64,000 bases of DNA. Source: an uncultured Dehalococcoidia bacterium. GTDB lineage: Bacteria > Chloroflexota > Dehalococcoidia > Lucifugimonadales > G958296245. The notes beneath the pieces are model-generated. The model did no database searches, had not been told where the DNA came from, and saw nothing but the letters and a program-made list of their open reading frames with translations. Made by a program: the position numbers and the translations under genes. Below, piece after piece: positions 1 through 7,131 of this stretch (its first letter is position 1; each line of letters starts with the position of its first letter). Where the stretch lies: positions 2,484,197 through 2,548,196 of the forward strand of contig OY282458.1 in NCBI GenBank assembly GCA_958296245.1. The letters are read 5' to 3'.

Positions 1-2
1 TG

Positions 3-35
3 CCGAAGGGTGTCCCTCAGATATATTTTCTTCCC
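3..35 (+). repeat. Short intergenic repeat, family B copy 1
   Basis: The block running CCGAAGGGTGTCCCTCAGAT is repeated almost exactly near 4124 and more loosely, inverted, near 4700-4743. In each case it is followed by a GC-rich hairpin (here CCCCTCCTG facing CAGGAAGGGG, roughly 35-56). All copies are outside genes. It may be a small dispersed element or part of a terminator cassette. Confidence 0.4.
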
Positions 36-59
36 CTCCTGTATCAGGAAGGGGTCCGA

Positions 60-310
60 ATGAAGGCTAGGGAGAGTTCCGGCAATCTGCTAGAGGAGTC
101 GATAGGATTGACAGCGGCATCGCCGCCGGACTTGGGCCTCTATCCGGGCGACGTGATGGCCTGGTATCAGGCATGGCCCGCCCCTTCGGACGCATCGCAC
201 GATATGGGATAATGGACGACTATATGACGGCGACAAGGGGAATCGAGGTTCGGGGAATCCCAGCGAAAGACTGGGCGGACTTCTTCAAACATCACAAGGA
301 CGGTGATTAG
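60..310 (+). other. Region upstream of sdhB with two tiny coupled ORFs of unknown status
   Basis: Two small frames fill this stretch: an ATG at 60 read to TAA at 210-212 (50 residues), and an ATG at 212 overlapping that stop (TAATG) read to 310 (32 residues), ending six bases before sdhB. I recognise neither product. The stop-start overlap and closeness to sdhB fit a translated leader or a decayed gene, but the frames are short enough to arise by chance. No clear promoter was found. The flavoprotein subunit expected with sdhB is not in the window. Confidence 0.2.
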
Positions 311-316
311 ACACAC

Positions 317-1276
317 ATGGACGTTTCGCTGAGCGTCAGGCGGTTCAATCCCGACGCGAGTAGGCCAGAACCCTACTTCCAAGAGTACGGGATCCAGGTG
401 GAGAAGTCGGCCACCGTCTTGGATGCGCTGATCAAGATCCGCGAGGAGGTCGACGGGACCCTCACCCTGCGCTGCTCGTGCCGCAGCGCCATCTGCGGCT
501 CCTGCGCCATGAGGGTCAACGGCCAAGCCGCCTTGGCGTGCAACACCAAGGTGGTCGACGCAGTGGAGCAGGCCGGCGGCTCCGTGGTCGTTGAGCCCGC
601 CGGTAATCTGGAGGTGATCAAGGACCTGGTCGTAGACTTTCAGCCCTTCTGGGGCAAGGTGAGAGACGTGGAGCCGTGGCTCCAGACGGCAGGCCCGGAG
701 CCCGAGCAAGAATACATAGCGCCCAACGAGGACATGCTGCACCTGGCGGGCGTCATGAGCTGCATCATGTGCGGCGCCTGCGTGTCGGACTGCACCGTCC
801 TGGAAGTGGACCCCAACTTCCTGGGACCCGCAGCGCTCGCCAAGGCCTACCGCTTCGTCGGAGACCCTCGGGACGACGCCAACGCCGGACGGCTGAGCAA
901 CCTCAACGAGTACGGCGGCGTGTGGGACTGCACCAGGTGCATGCAGTGCGTCGAGGCCTGCCCCAAGGGGGTGGACCCGATGGGCCGCATCATGGCCCTC
1001 CGCGACCGGGCGATGGAGGCGGGCTTTACGAACAGCCACGGCGCCCGTCACGCCGAAGCTTTCACCGAGTCCGTCGAGCACAGCGGCAGGGTGGACGAAC
1101 TCAGGCTCCCGATAAAGTCGAAGGGAGGGATCTTCAACGTGCCCGAGATGCTCAAACTGGTCCCGGTTGGGCTCCGCGCCCAGATGAAGGGAAAACGGCC
1201 TCCCATCATCCACAGGAAGAACCCCGGCCAACATAACGTCCGCCGGATATTCGAGAAGGTTGAGGATAAGAGATGA
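317..1276 (+). CDS. sdhB: Succinate dehydrogenase/fumarate reductase iron-sulfur subunit, E-type
   Basis: 319 residues. It is the electron-transfer subunit that passes electrons between the FAD subunit and the quinone or thiol side of succinate dehydrogenase/fumarate reductase. Cys55, Cys60, Cys63 and Cys75 form the N-terminal [2Fe-2S] ferredoxin motif. The C-terminal half has Cys149/152/155/159 and Cys205/208/211/215. The second set carries an extra cysteine (Cys208) that ordinary SdhB lacks, as in the non-classical E-type and thiol:fumarate reductase enzymes, where the [3Fe-4S] centre becomes [4Fe-4S]. The next gene, with CCG domains, overlaps its stop by ATGA and supports this class. No SdhA or cytochrome b subunit is in view; the flavoprotein gene is probably to the left. 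Confidence 0.92.
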   Translation: MDVSLSVRRFNPDASRPEPYFQEYGIQVEKSATVLDALIKIREEVDGTLTLRCSCRSAICGSCAMRVNGQAALACNTKVVDAVEQAGGSVVVEPAGNLEVIKDLVVDFQPFWGKVRDVEPWLQTAGPEPEQEYIAPNEDMLHLAGVMSCIMCGACVSDCTVLEVDPNFLGPAALAKAYRFVGDPRDDANAGRLSNLNEYGGVWDCTRCMQCVEACPKGVDPMGRIMALRDRAMEAGFTNSHGARHAEAFTESVEHSGRVDELRLPIKSKGGIFNVPEMLKLVPVGLRAQMKGKRPPIIHRKNPGQHNVRRIFEKVEDKR

Positions 1277-2163
1277 AGTACGCATTCTATCCGGGCTGCG
1301 TGTCGCGCGGCGCCGCGCCCGAACTGTTCGCGGCCACCGTCGAGGCGTGCGCTAAGCTCGGCATCGAGCTGGACTTCGAGCCCATGAAGACGGCCTCCTG
1401 CACGGGGTCCGGGGTCCTTCAGGAGAAGAACCAACGGCTGGGCGATACGCTGAACGCCCGCACCTTCGCTCTAGCGGAACGTTCCGGGCTGCCTCTGCTG
1501 ACGATCTGCAGCACCTGCCAGGGGGTGATGTCACAGGCGAACCAGAGGCTCAAGTCCGACCCGGGCTATCTGGCCGAGGTCAACGCGGACCTCTCCGAAG
1601 AAGGACTCGAATACGGAGGGAATGCAGACCCGAGGCATCTGCTCTGGGTGCTCGTCGAGGACCTAGGCCTCGATAAGCTCAAGTCCATGGTTGTTCGACC
1701 CATGACCGGGTTCAGGGTGGCCCCCTTCTACGGCTGCTATCTGGTCCGTCCCTCCTCCGCTCTGGACCTCGACGAGAAGCCGGAGAGGCGCGACTCGCTG
1801 GAAAGGGTCATCGAAGCAGTCGGAGCGCAGGTTGTGGACTTCCCGGGGAAGACCCTGTGCTGCGGTTTCCCCATCCTGATGATCAACGAGACCAATGCCG
1901 TGAAGATGGTGGCCAACCACACGACGGACGCGAAGAGCAGAGGCGCCGACGCCATGGTAACCCCGTGCCCGCTGTGCCACCTGAACCTAGACGGCTACCA
2001 GCCCCAGGCCTCCTCTATGCACGCCCAGCCGATAGACCTGCCGATACTGCATCTGCCCCAGATGCTCGGGCTCGCACTGGGCATCGACCCCAAGGCGATG
2101 CGGCTCAACAAGCACATCGTCTCCACGGAGAAGCTGCTGTCCGAGGTCGCGATCAGCGCCTAA
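1273..2163 (+). CDS. CCG-domain (heterodisulfide reductase B-like) subunit of E-type succinate dehydrogenase
   Basis: 296 residues with two cysteine-rich CCG domains like HdrB and the C-terminal part of TfrB. The second domain is canonical: Cys155, Cys196-Cys197, Cys232 and Cys235. The first has Cys9, Cys43, Cys79 and Cys82, but Ser42 replaces the first cysteine of the usual CC pair, so the two sites probably differ in cluster binding. In E-type succinate dehydrogenases such a protein replaces the membrane anchor and meets the quinone at the membrane surface. The ATG overlaps the sdhB stop (ATGA), so the two are translationally coupled. It could also be a (Fe-S)-binding lactate-utilisation type protein, but the sdhB coupling makes the SDH role more likely. 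Confidence 0.88.
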   Translation: MKYAFYPGCVSRGAAPELFAATVEACAKLGIELDFEPMKTASCTGSGVLQEKNQRLGDTLNARTFALAERSGLPLLTICSTCQGVMSQANQRLKSDPGYLAEVNADLSEEGLEYGGNADPRHLLWVLVEDLGLDKLKSMVVRPMTGFRVAPFYGCYLVRPSSALDLDEKPERRDSLERVIEAVGAQVVDFPGKTLCCGFPILMINETNAVKMVANHTTDAKSRGADAMVTPCPLCHLNLDGYQPQASSMHAQPIDLPILHLPQMLGLALGIDPKAMRLNKHIVSTEKLLSEVAISA

Positions 2164-2401
2164 CGCCCTGGCCCCGCTTCTCAGATAGCCGTGACTCTGG
2201 AAGCCGGGGCAACGCCCCCTTGGTATTTCCCCGCGGTCCTGCCATGAGTAACCGGCACGCGGCGGGCGGTTCCCCGCGAAAGCGGGACCTGGCTCTGAGC
2301 ATCGCCTTATGGATATCCATTGTCCAAAAAAAGGCCTGAAAAATCCTTTAACGGCCTCTAAACGCGGTGCTACCTTCCTGGTAACACTGGCAGGCTAACG
2401 G
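2164..2401. other. Intergenic region with GC-rich hairpin
   Basis: This 238-base gap between the sdh genes and rsmD holds a hairpin near 2268-2288 (CCCGC, GAAA tetraloop, GCGGG) and a run of seven A at about 2328. The hairpin may end the sdh transcript, although no T-run follows it closely. I could not place a convincing promoter for rsmD. Confidence 0.35.
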
Positions 2402-2965
2402 GTGGTAACGAGAATATCAGGGGGGGCGCTAAGGGGTCGGCGACTCAGGGGAGCCCGCTCCAAGGGTCTCAGGCCCACCTCCGAGCGGGTACGGGCAGCC
2501 ATCTTCTCCGTTCTGGGGAGTGGAGCCGTGGAGGGCGCTAGGGTACTGGACCTGTTCGCCGGTACGGGAGCATTGGGGATAGAAGCCCTGAGCCGGGGGG
2601 CATCTCGGGCGGACTTCATAGATATTCATGGGGGCAGTTGCAGGGAAATCCGGAGGAGCCTGAACGAGCTCGGGCTCGGGGAGGCCGGACGGGTGCGCAG
2701 GGGGGCGGTGCCTGGGGCGCTGGACGGGATCGAAGGGGGTTACGACCTCATCTTCTTGGACCCGCCCTATGATCTGGAGGACTGGCAAGGCCTGATGGAA
2801 CGGATTGGAGATCGGGAGCTAATGAGGGAAGCGGGGCTTATGGTAGCGGAACACTCTTCGAGGCGACGACTGGAAAGCGTGTATGGACGCCTGGCGAGGA
2901 ACGCGTACAAGACTTACGGGGACACCTCTTTCTCCATCTTCGTGATGGGGGGCGGAGATGGCTGA
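2402..2965 (+). CDS. rsmD: 16S rRNA (guanine966-N2)-methyltransferase RsmD
   Basis: 187 residues, starting at GTG. It transfers a methyl group from S-adenosylmethionine to N2 of G966 of 16S rRNA during 30S assembly. The Rossmann methyltransferase core shows the SAM-binding motif DLFAGTGALGIEALSRGA at 50-67 and the DPPY catalytic motif at 120-123, both typical of N6/N2 base methyltransferases of this family. Length is normal. The stop overlaps the coaD start by eight bases. The rsmD-coaD pairing is common in bacteria and supports both calls. Confidence 0.93.
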   Translation: MVTRISGGALRGRRLRGARSKGLRPTSERVRAAIFSVLGSGAVEGARVLDLFAGTGALGIEALSRGASRADFIDIHGGSCREIRRSLNELGLGEAGRVRRGAVPGALDGIEGGYDLIFLDPPYDLEDWQGLMERIGDRELMREAGLMVAEHSSRRRLESVYGRLARNAYKTYGDTSFSIFVMGGGDG

Positions 2966-3452
2966 GGCCATCTATCCCGGGACTTTCGACCCGATCCACA
3001 ACGGTCACTTGGACATAGTCAACAGAGCATCAAGGCTGTTCGACCGCCTGCTCGTCGGGGTATATGAAGCGCCTCCGAAGTCGTTGCTGTTCTCTACGGA
3101 AGAGAGGGTTGAGCTATTCAAGGCGTCGGTGGCGGACATACCCAACGTCGTTGTGGTTCCGTTCAGTGGGCTTGCGGTCAAGTTCGCCAGAAGAGTTGGC
3201 GCCCAGTTTATTGTCAGGGGGTTACGGGCCGGCTTCGACTTCGAGAATGAGTTCGAAATGGCCCTGATGTGGCGGAGTTTGGACCCGGGGGTAGACGTCG
3301 TATGCATGATGAGCGCCCTGCAGTACCAGTTCGTCTATTCAAGCCGCATCAAAGAAGTCGCGAGGATGACGGGTGACATAAGCAGCCTTGTGCCGCCGCA
3401 GGTGGCCACCGGGCTCAAAGCTAAGTTCAAGACGGTCTCTCGAGAGACCTAA
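2958..3452 (+). CDS. coaD: Phosphopantetheine adenylyltransferase
   Basis: 164 residues. It adenylates 4'-phosphopantetheine with ATP to dephospho-CoA, the penultimate step of coenzyme A synthesis. The nucleotidyltransferase signature is complete: GTFDPIHNGH at 8-17, with the two histidines (14, 17) of the HxGH motif, RGLR at 87-90, and the YSSRIKEVA segment at 127-135 that forms the ISSTxxR-like phosphate site. It is coupled to rsmD by overlap and followed closely by the coiled-coil gene, probably as one transcript. Confidence 0.96.
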   Translation: MAEAIYPGTFDPIHNGHLDIVNRASRLFDRLLVGVYEAPPKSLLFSTEERVELFKASVADIPNVVVVPFSGLAVKFARRVGAQFIVRGLRAGFDFENEFEMALMWRSLDPGVDVVCMMSALQYQFVYSSRIKEVARMTGDISSLVPPQVATGLKAKFKTVSRET

Positions 3453-3467
3453 AACAGGGGGTGAGCC

Positions 3468-4055
3468 ATCGAAATCGGACATATCGTTAAGGAGATCGAG
3501 GCAATCGCGGATTCGGCGACGAGAGTACCCGGCCTTAGGGGCAAGGTGATGGTCGAGGCGGACAGGCTCGAGAGGATCAAGCAGGAACTGAGTTCCTCAG
3601 TGCCCTCGGACATTCTCGAGGCTAAGGAGATACTGACTCAGAAGGAGAGCATCATCAACCAAGCCCTCCTGGAAGCGCGCCGCGTCAAAGAGGGCGCTGC
3701 GAGGGAGGCTGAGTCTTTGCAGACGACCGCCAGGCAGGAGCACGACGCCAAGGTGGGCGACGCGGAGATCATCCGCGTCGCCCAAACGAAGGTCGATCAG
3801 ATCAACCAGGAAGCCGTGCAAGAGGCTAACCAGATAGTGCAGGAGGCCCAGAGGAACGCCTTCCGCATCATTGCCGACGCCGAGAAGATCGCGACGGCGC
3901 GGCGGGAGGGGGCCGACCAGTACGCGCGGGAGAGCCTCTTCAACCTTGAGGAGCGGCTGGCCAGTCAACTTGGGCAGGTCCGCAGAGGAATCGATGCCCT
4001 CGGCGTCAGGGCCCCGGCCAATCAGCAACCCGTGATGGCGTCAACGGCTTCATAA
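3468..4055 (+). CDS. Conserved coiled-coil protein (ATP-synthase-b/DivIVA-like), probable AUC start
   Basis: About 195 residues, mostly one long charged alpha helix (roughly 65-155) rich in Ala, Glu, Gln and Arg, as in small scaffold or membrane-associated coiled-coil proteins annotated as ATPase subunit B-like. Similar proteins follow coaD in Chloroflexota, from memory of the family. The usable GTG/ATG starts at 3546/3549 would cut off about 26 residues of well-formed coding sequence (IEIGHIVKEIEAIADSATRV) that resembles the family N-terminus. The frame opens after a TGA at 3462-3464. The best start inside it is ATC at 3468, with GGGGGTGA just upstream. A one-base error near 3461-3468 with a GTG start is the alternative. 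Biochemical role unknown. Confidence 0.7.
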   Translation: MEIGHIVKEIEAIADSATRVPGLRGKVMVEADRLERIKQELSSSVPSDILEAKEILTQKESIINQALLEARRVKEGAAREAESLQTTARQEHDAKVGDAEIIRVAQTKVDQINQEAVQEANQIVQEAQRNAFRIIADAEKIATARREGADQYARESLFNLEERLASQLGQVRRGIDALGVRAPANQQPVMASTAS

Positions 4056-4076
4056 CAGGCTGCGGGAATGAGGTGT

Positions 4077-4105
4077 GCAGAGGGGCGGAAGTGTCGCCCC
4101 TCTGC
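4077..4105 (+). terminator. Perfect 11-bp hairpin between convergent genes
   Basis: GCAGAGGGGCG at 4077-4087 and CGCCCCTCTGC at 4095-4105 form a perfect 11-bp stem with a 7-base loop. It lies 21 bases after the coiled-coil gene stop and faces the convergent ribosomal operon. No T-tract follows, so it may be a bidirectional or Rho-assisted terminator. Confidence 0.5.
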
Positions 4106-4123
4106 CGGAAGTCTGAGATCCCG

Positions 4124-4156
4124 CCGAAGGGGTGTCCCTCAGATACATCTCTTTCC
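4124..4156 (+). repeat. Short intergenic repeat, family B copy 2
   Basis: CCGAAGGGGTGTCCCTCAGA and the next bases match 3-35, again followed by a hairpin (CTTTCCTC facing GAGGAAAG, about 4151-4177). It lies between convergent transcription units. Confidence 0.4.
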
Positions 4157-4251
4157 TCACTTGGCGGGAGAGGAAAGCGCGGAACAGTCTTCCGCAGCAG
4201 CCTTCTAGGGCCAAGACGCGCGTGAAGTAAGACAGCCCAGGCTTGTCGCGC

Positions 4252-4605
4252 CTATCCCAGACCAAGGGCGCGCGACAGCCTATCCCTGTCCCTGCCCTGC
4301 ACCAAGCGGCCATCTACCAGCAACAGCGGCCGTCGGATCAGCCTGGGTTCTTTCAGCATCATGGTGATGAGCTGATCGTCGCTGAGGGCATCCCTATCGA
4401 CCCCCAGCTTCTTGAAGGATGGGCTGTTCCATGAGAAGACGTCTGGGGCTGGGGTCCCACGGAGCATGCCGCGCAACTCCTCCTCAGAGAGACGCTCCTT
4501 GAAGAAGTCCCTCTCCTCCAGTTCGATACCTTCCCGTAAGAGCCACGCTCTCACCTGGCGGCAGGTACTTCAGCGGCTCCACGTATAGAAGACTGCCCGG
4601 GGCAT
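4252..4605 (-). CDS. ArsC/Spx-family thioredoxin-fold protein, candidate selenoprotein (UGA at 4570-4572)
   Basis: Read from ATG at 4605, with GAGGT five bases upstream, the product is 117 residues once UGA codon 12 is decoded. The N-terminus then reads VFYTWSR-U-STCRQVRAWL. ArsC/Spx-like glutaredoxin-fold proteins have a Cys-x-x-Cys here, so UGA sits exactly at the first redox cysteine and Cys15 is the second. The rest (DFFKERLSEEEL, then KEPRLIRRPLLLVDGR near the C-terminus) is a normal family body with the conserved Arg-Arg-Pro loop. Immediately downstream the mRNA can fold an 8-bp stem with a GUG loop beginning 24 bases after the UGA, matching bacterial SECIS rules. It follows rpsR. An ordinary TGC-to-TGA error is the alternative. 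Arsenate reduction is only one of several possible redox roles. Confidence 0.78.
4536..4554 (-). promoter_or_regulatory. Candidate bacterial SECIS element
   Basis: On the minus-strand mRNA, GUGAGAGC (4554-4547) pairs with GCUCUUAC (4543-4536) in eight consecutive pairs, one of them G-U, closing a GUG loop (4546-4544). The loop begins with G and lies 24 bases after the UGA. Known bacterial SECIS elements have a G in the first two loop positions and a UGA-to-loop distance of about 16-37 bases. No folding energy was computed. Confidence 0.65.
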
Positions 4606-4699
4606 ATTGGACCTCGACTAGAGAAGTATCCCTCGGCGTGTCGGCGGCTGCTCCCGAAGGCGTTGCAGGCGCGGGGAGGTGTGAGTAAGCGGGATGACT

Positions 4700-4743
4700 G
4701 GGAGGATATGCCTCGAGGGACACACTCCCGGTAAGGGGCTTCG
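4700..4743 (-). repeat. Short intergenic repeat, family B diverged inverted copy
   Basis: On the minus strand this reads CGAAGCCCC, a spacer, then GTGTCCCTCGAGGCATAT. It shares the GTGTCCCTC core and following AT-rich bases with the copies near 3 and 4124. It fills most of the gap between rpsR and the ArsC-like gene. Confidence 0.3.
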
Positions 4744-4765
4744 CCCATCTGCCCCCCGTTTCCTG

Positions 4766-5101
4766 TTAGAAGGGGCCCCTGTGGCTCCGCCCGAAGGGCA
4801 GCATGGCCAGATGCCGCGCCCGCTTTATGGCGAGCGCCAAAGCGCGCTGGTGCTTGGAGCAGACACCGGTCTTGCGCCGCGATTCTATCTTCGCCTCGTC
4901 GGAAAGGTAGCGCCGTATGGCGGAGACGTTCTTGTAGTTTACGTCCTTTATCTTGTTGACGCAGAAGCCGCATACCTTCCTGCGCGTGTAGTACCGGGGG
5001 CGCCTCCTGGGCGGCCGGCCTCCCCCGCCCGGACGTCCTGACGGAGGCCTTGACGGTGGTGGGGAAGCTGTAGCTGGCGCCCCGGGCTGCTCTGTGGTCA
5101 A
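4766..5101 (-). CDS. rpsR: 30S ribosomal protein S18
   Basis: 111 residues from a TTG start with AGGAAGG eight bases upstream. The S18 core (about 36-105) has YYTRRKVCGFC, then DVNYKNVSAIRRYLSDEAKI and the basic tail HQRALALAIKRARHLAMLPF. Cys residues in CGFC and GVCSKHQ give the cysteine-containing version of S18. A Pro/Gly/Arg-rich N-terminal extension of about 35 residues makes it longer than the usual 75-90. It is third in the rpsF-ssb-rpsR operon and binds S6 and 16S rRNA in the small-subunit platform. Confidence 0.95.
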   Translation of the reverse strand: MTTEQPGAPATASPPPSRPPSGRPGGGGRPPRRRPRYYTRRKVCGFCVNKIKDVNYKNVSAIRRYLSDEAKIESRRKTGVCSKHQRALALAIKRARHLAMLPFGRSHRGPF

Positions 5102-5132
5102 TGTCTTACCTTCCTGCTCACTATCCCTGCCC

Positions 5133-5528
5133 TTACCACGGCAGGTCCTCCGTCGCGTCGGCTCCTGCCTCTCTCGGAGGTCCGGCCTCGGAGCCGGCGC
5201 TGGGCCTGCTTAGGAATTTTACCTCAAAGGCGTTTATCTCGTTTCCGGAGCGGGGTTGTCCGTCCTGCGTGATGTAGGGGCTGCTTCTCAGCCGCCCCTC
5301 CACGTATATCTTCATCCCTTTGGTGACGTACTGGTTGCATGTTTCGGCAAGCCTGTTCCAAGCGGCAACCCTGAACCACTCGGTCTCCTCTCGCTGCTCG
5401 CCGTCGGCGGTCGTATATCTCCTGTTCGTCGCGACGCTGAAGTTGGTTACCGGGTTGCCGTTGGGCGTGTAACGCATCTCCGGATCGGAGCCAACGTTTC
5501 CGATAACTGTCATCTTATTGAGAGTCAT
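5133..5528 (-). CDS. ssb: Single-stranded DNA-binding protein
   Basis: 131 residues. An OB-fold spans about 1-105 (MTLNKMTVIGNVGSDPEMRY, EETEWFRVAAWNRLAE, GMKIYVEGRL), followed by a short flexible linker and the acidic tip EDLPW. That tip replaces the usual DDLPF and is the docking site for SSB partner proteins. It coats single-stranded DNA in replication, repair and recombination. It sits between rpsF and rpsR, the standard bacterial arrangement. The linker is shorter than in E. coli SSB. Confidence 0.96.
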   Translation of the reverse strand: MTLNKMTVIGNVGSDPEMRYTPNGNPVTNFSVATNRRYTTADGEQREETEWFRVAAWNRLAETCNQYVTKGMKIYVEGRLRSSPYITQDGQPRSGNEINAFEVKFLSRPSAGSEAGPPREAGADATEDLPW

Positions 5529-5553
5529 CCGATCCTGGGCCTCCTCCGAACGC

Positions 5554-5850
5554 TTACGTCTTCATCACCAGGAACCTCAGAACGTCTTCCGACGCCTGAA
5601 GGTTGCGGTTCAGTTCCGCGACGGACCCCGGCTCTAGGGAGAACCTAGTCAGCAGGTAGTTGCCCTCATTGAACTTCCTTACCGGGAATGCGAGCCGCTT
5701 CAGCCCCCAGCTTTCATGCTCGGTAATGGTTCCGCCGTTCTCCTTGATCATCTCATCAACGGTCTGAACGGCCGCGGCGACCTCATCTTCGGTCGTCTCG
5801 GGATTGAGAACCACCACTAGTTCATAGTTGCGGGCCGACTCTACTACCAC
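5554..5850 (-). CDS. rpsF: 30S ribosomal protein S6
   Basis: 98 residues from GTG, with AAGGAG upstream. The S6 ferredoxin-like fold is recognisable from NYELVVVLNPETTEDEV at the start, the central GLKRLAFPVRKFNEGNYLL segment and LRFLVMKT at the end. It pairs with S18 in the 30S platform. It is the first gene of the operon continuing through ssb, rpsR and probably the ArsC-like gene. Confidence 0.96.
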   Translation of the reverse strand: MVVESARNYELVVVLNPETTEDEVAAAVQTVDEMIKENGGTITEHESWGLKRLAFPVRKFNEGNYLLTRFSLEPGSVAELNRNLQASEDVLRFLVMKT

Positions 5851-5880
5851 TTCTTCTCCTTGCCATGCGGGCAGCGTCAG

Positions 5881-5886
5881 GTTATA
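5881..5886 (-). promoter_or_regulatory. Candidate -10 box for the rpsF operon
   Basis: TATAAC on the minus strand lies 31 bases upstream of the rpsF GTG. No good -35 hexamer is seen at 16-18 bases, so this is a weak call based on position and the one clear -10-like hexamer. Confidence 0.3.
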
Positions 5887-5924
5887 GCGTGCCGTCGGAG
5901 GCGTTAGGCGGACACTCCCACGCG

Positions 5925-6245
5925 CTAGGCTTGGGGCGGCCTGTAGTTGACGTTCCTCTTCACCGCGGCGTCCATAGTTGCGGGGTCGATCAACACCGTG
6001 GTCCTGACCGAGATTGCGCCAGCGGCAGTCGCCGCGAGTGAGATGGCTGCTGCCGACTCCTCGTCCGGGAGTTCGGCAATGGCGTATACGTCGCTCTCAC
6101 CGAAGGCGAAATAGAATGCGTCCAGGTTTCCGCCCATACTCTTGACGGCGCCCTCGATGACGGCGGCGCGGCTGGAGCCGCCTTCCTTCATCAGCCCTCT
6201 GATTCCTTCCACTGTATACGATGCCTGGAACAGGTATCTCGGCAT
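5925..6245 (-). CDS. GYD domain protein
   Basis: 106 residues. This small alpha/beta protein matches the GYD family in its N-terminus (MPRYLFQASYTVEGIRGLMKEGG), the AFGESDVYAIAELPD strand and SVRTTVLIDPATMD near the end. Family members are dimeric ferredoxin-like proteins of unsettled role. It stands alone between the rpsF operon and the Nudix gene, separated from rpsF by 74 bases. Function unknown. Confidence 0.8.
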   Translation of the reverse strand: MPRYLFQASYTVEGIRGLMKEGGSSRAAVIEGAVKSMGGNLDAFYFAFGESDVYAIAELPDEESAAAISLAATAAGAISVRTTVLIDPATMDAAVKRNVNYRPPQA

Positions 6246-6373
6246 GTCCTAGCCTCCTGATTTCAACTGGGTCTCCGCACGCCCGACGGGATTGATTCTA
6301 ACACACCCCGGAGTCAGGGCGCATCCAAAGCCCTCGGGGCCGGTGTCTGTCCTCGGGCCGTAACAATTACCAG

Positions 6374-6877
6374 TCACCTCGTGTCCCGTGCGCCCCGTGG
6401 ATCCCGCCCTACAATTTCGAAGGCATGCAGGGCCAAGACCCTGACGTCTTGGGGCGGCGCTTCCGGCGGGCCGCCGTCACGCTTCAGCAGGGCTGTCGTC
6501 TCGATCTGTTCCCTGCTAACCCAGCGCCAACCGGGCGCCAGAGGGTCTGCCGGGCCCGTCAGGCGGCAGAAGTAGATCATGTCGATGTGCTGATGGTAAC
6601 CGGCGTCGGGGTCGTCGATGTCCTCTATCATGATCGTGAAGGGGGGTTCAACCTGCGCCGGGTAGCTGAGGTCAAGCCGCTGCGCGGTCGGCGCCACCTC
6701 GACGACCAAGCCGGTCTCTTCCTCCACCTCCCTCAGCACTGCTTGGACGGGGTCCTCGTTTTCGTCGACGTGCCCGCCCGGCGGCAACCACGCCTCCACT
6801 TTGGGGTGCCAGTGGAGGGCGACGCGGCCGCAGTGTACTATGAATGCGGTAGCGGTGAAATGTCGGACTGAAGCCAT
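6374..6877 (-). CDS. Nudix hydrolase
   Basis: 167 residues. The Nudix box is complete at 35-57: Gly35, Glu41, Arg49-Glu50, Glu53-Glu54 and Gly56 in the GX5EX7REUXEEXGU pattern. The surrounding fold (HFTATAFIVHCGRVALHWHPK, then WRWVSREQIE) is typical of MutT-like enzymes that hydrolyse nucleoside diphosphates linked to other groups. The substrate cannot be told from sequence. It is divergent from the thi operon. Confidence 0.88.
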   Translation of the reverse strand: MASVRHFTATAFIVHCGRVALHWHPKVEAWLPPGGHVDENEDPVQAVLREVEEETGLVVEVAPTAQRLDLSYPAQVEPPFTIMIEDIDDPDAGYHQHIDMIYFCRLTGPADPLAPGWRWVSREQIETTALLKRDGGPPEAPPQDVRVLALHAFEIVGRDPRGARDTR

Positions 6878-7131
6878 ACTTGGGCCGGCTACGCCTCGTC
6901 GAAGGTCCGACCTGCACGTTGGGAATCGGACGCGGCTTGTCCGGCAAGACGCCGGCCGCCCCTTGCGGGATTACGGACTGGGCCGAGGGTGCCGGCCCAT
7001 ATTATGATGAGAAGAGCATCGAGACAAGCCCCGGATGGGCCGGTGCGTATTGACTTTTGGTAGTATGGTGGACAGGTCAGCGGCCCTTGGCGTTGGCTGA
7101 TCTGATACCGGGGACCGCCCAGGGAGGCATA

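Noticed and set aside
167-1285. 372-residue minus-strand frame opposite sdhB
   Set aside because: Shadow of sdhB, whose cysteine motifs are complete on the plus strand.
4252-4554. A 100-residue ArsC-like protein starting at the GTG at 4554
   Set aside because: This start would remove the whole first strand and the redox motif, and no ribosome site precedes it.
4551-4973. 140-residue minus-strand frame over rpsR and the ArsC-like start
   Set aside because: It is out of frame with both real genes, rich in Arg/Gly/Ala, and ends inside the ArsC-like gene without homology.
7060-7131. TPP riboswitch before thiG
   Set aside because: CTGATCTGATACC before the start resembles part of a THI box, but the CUGAGA element and the paired helices are missing.
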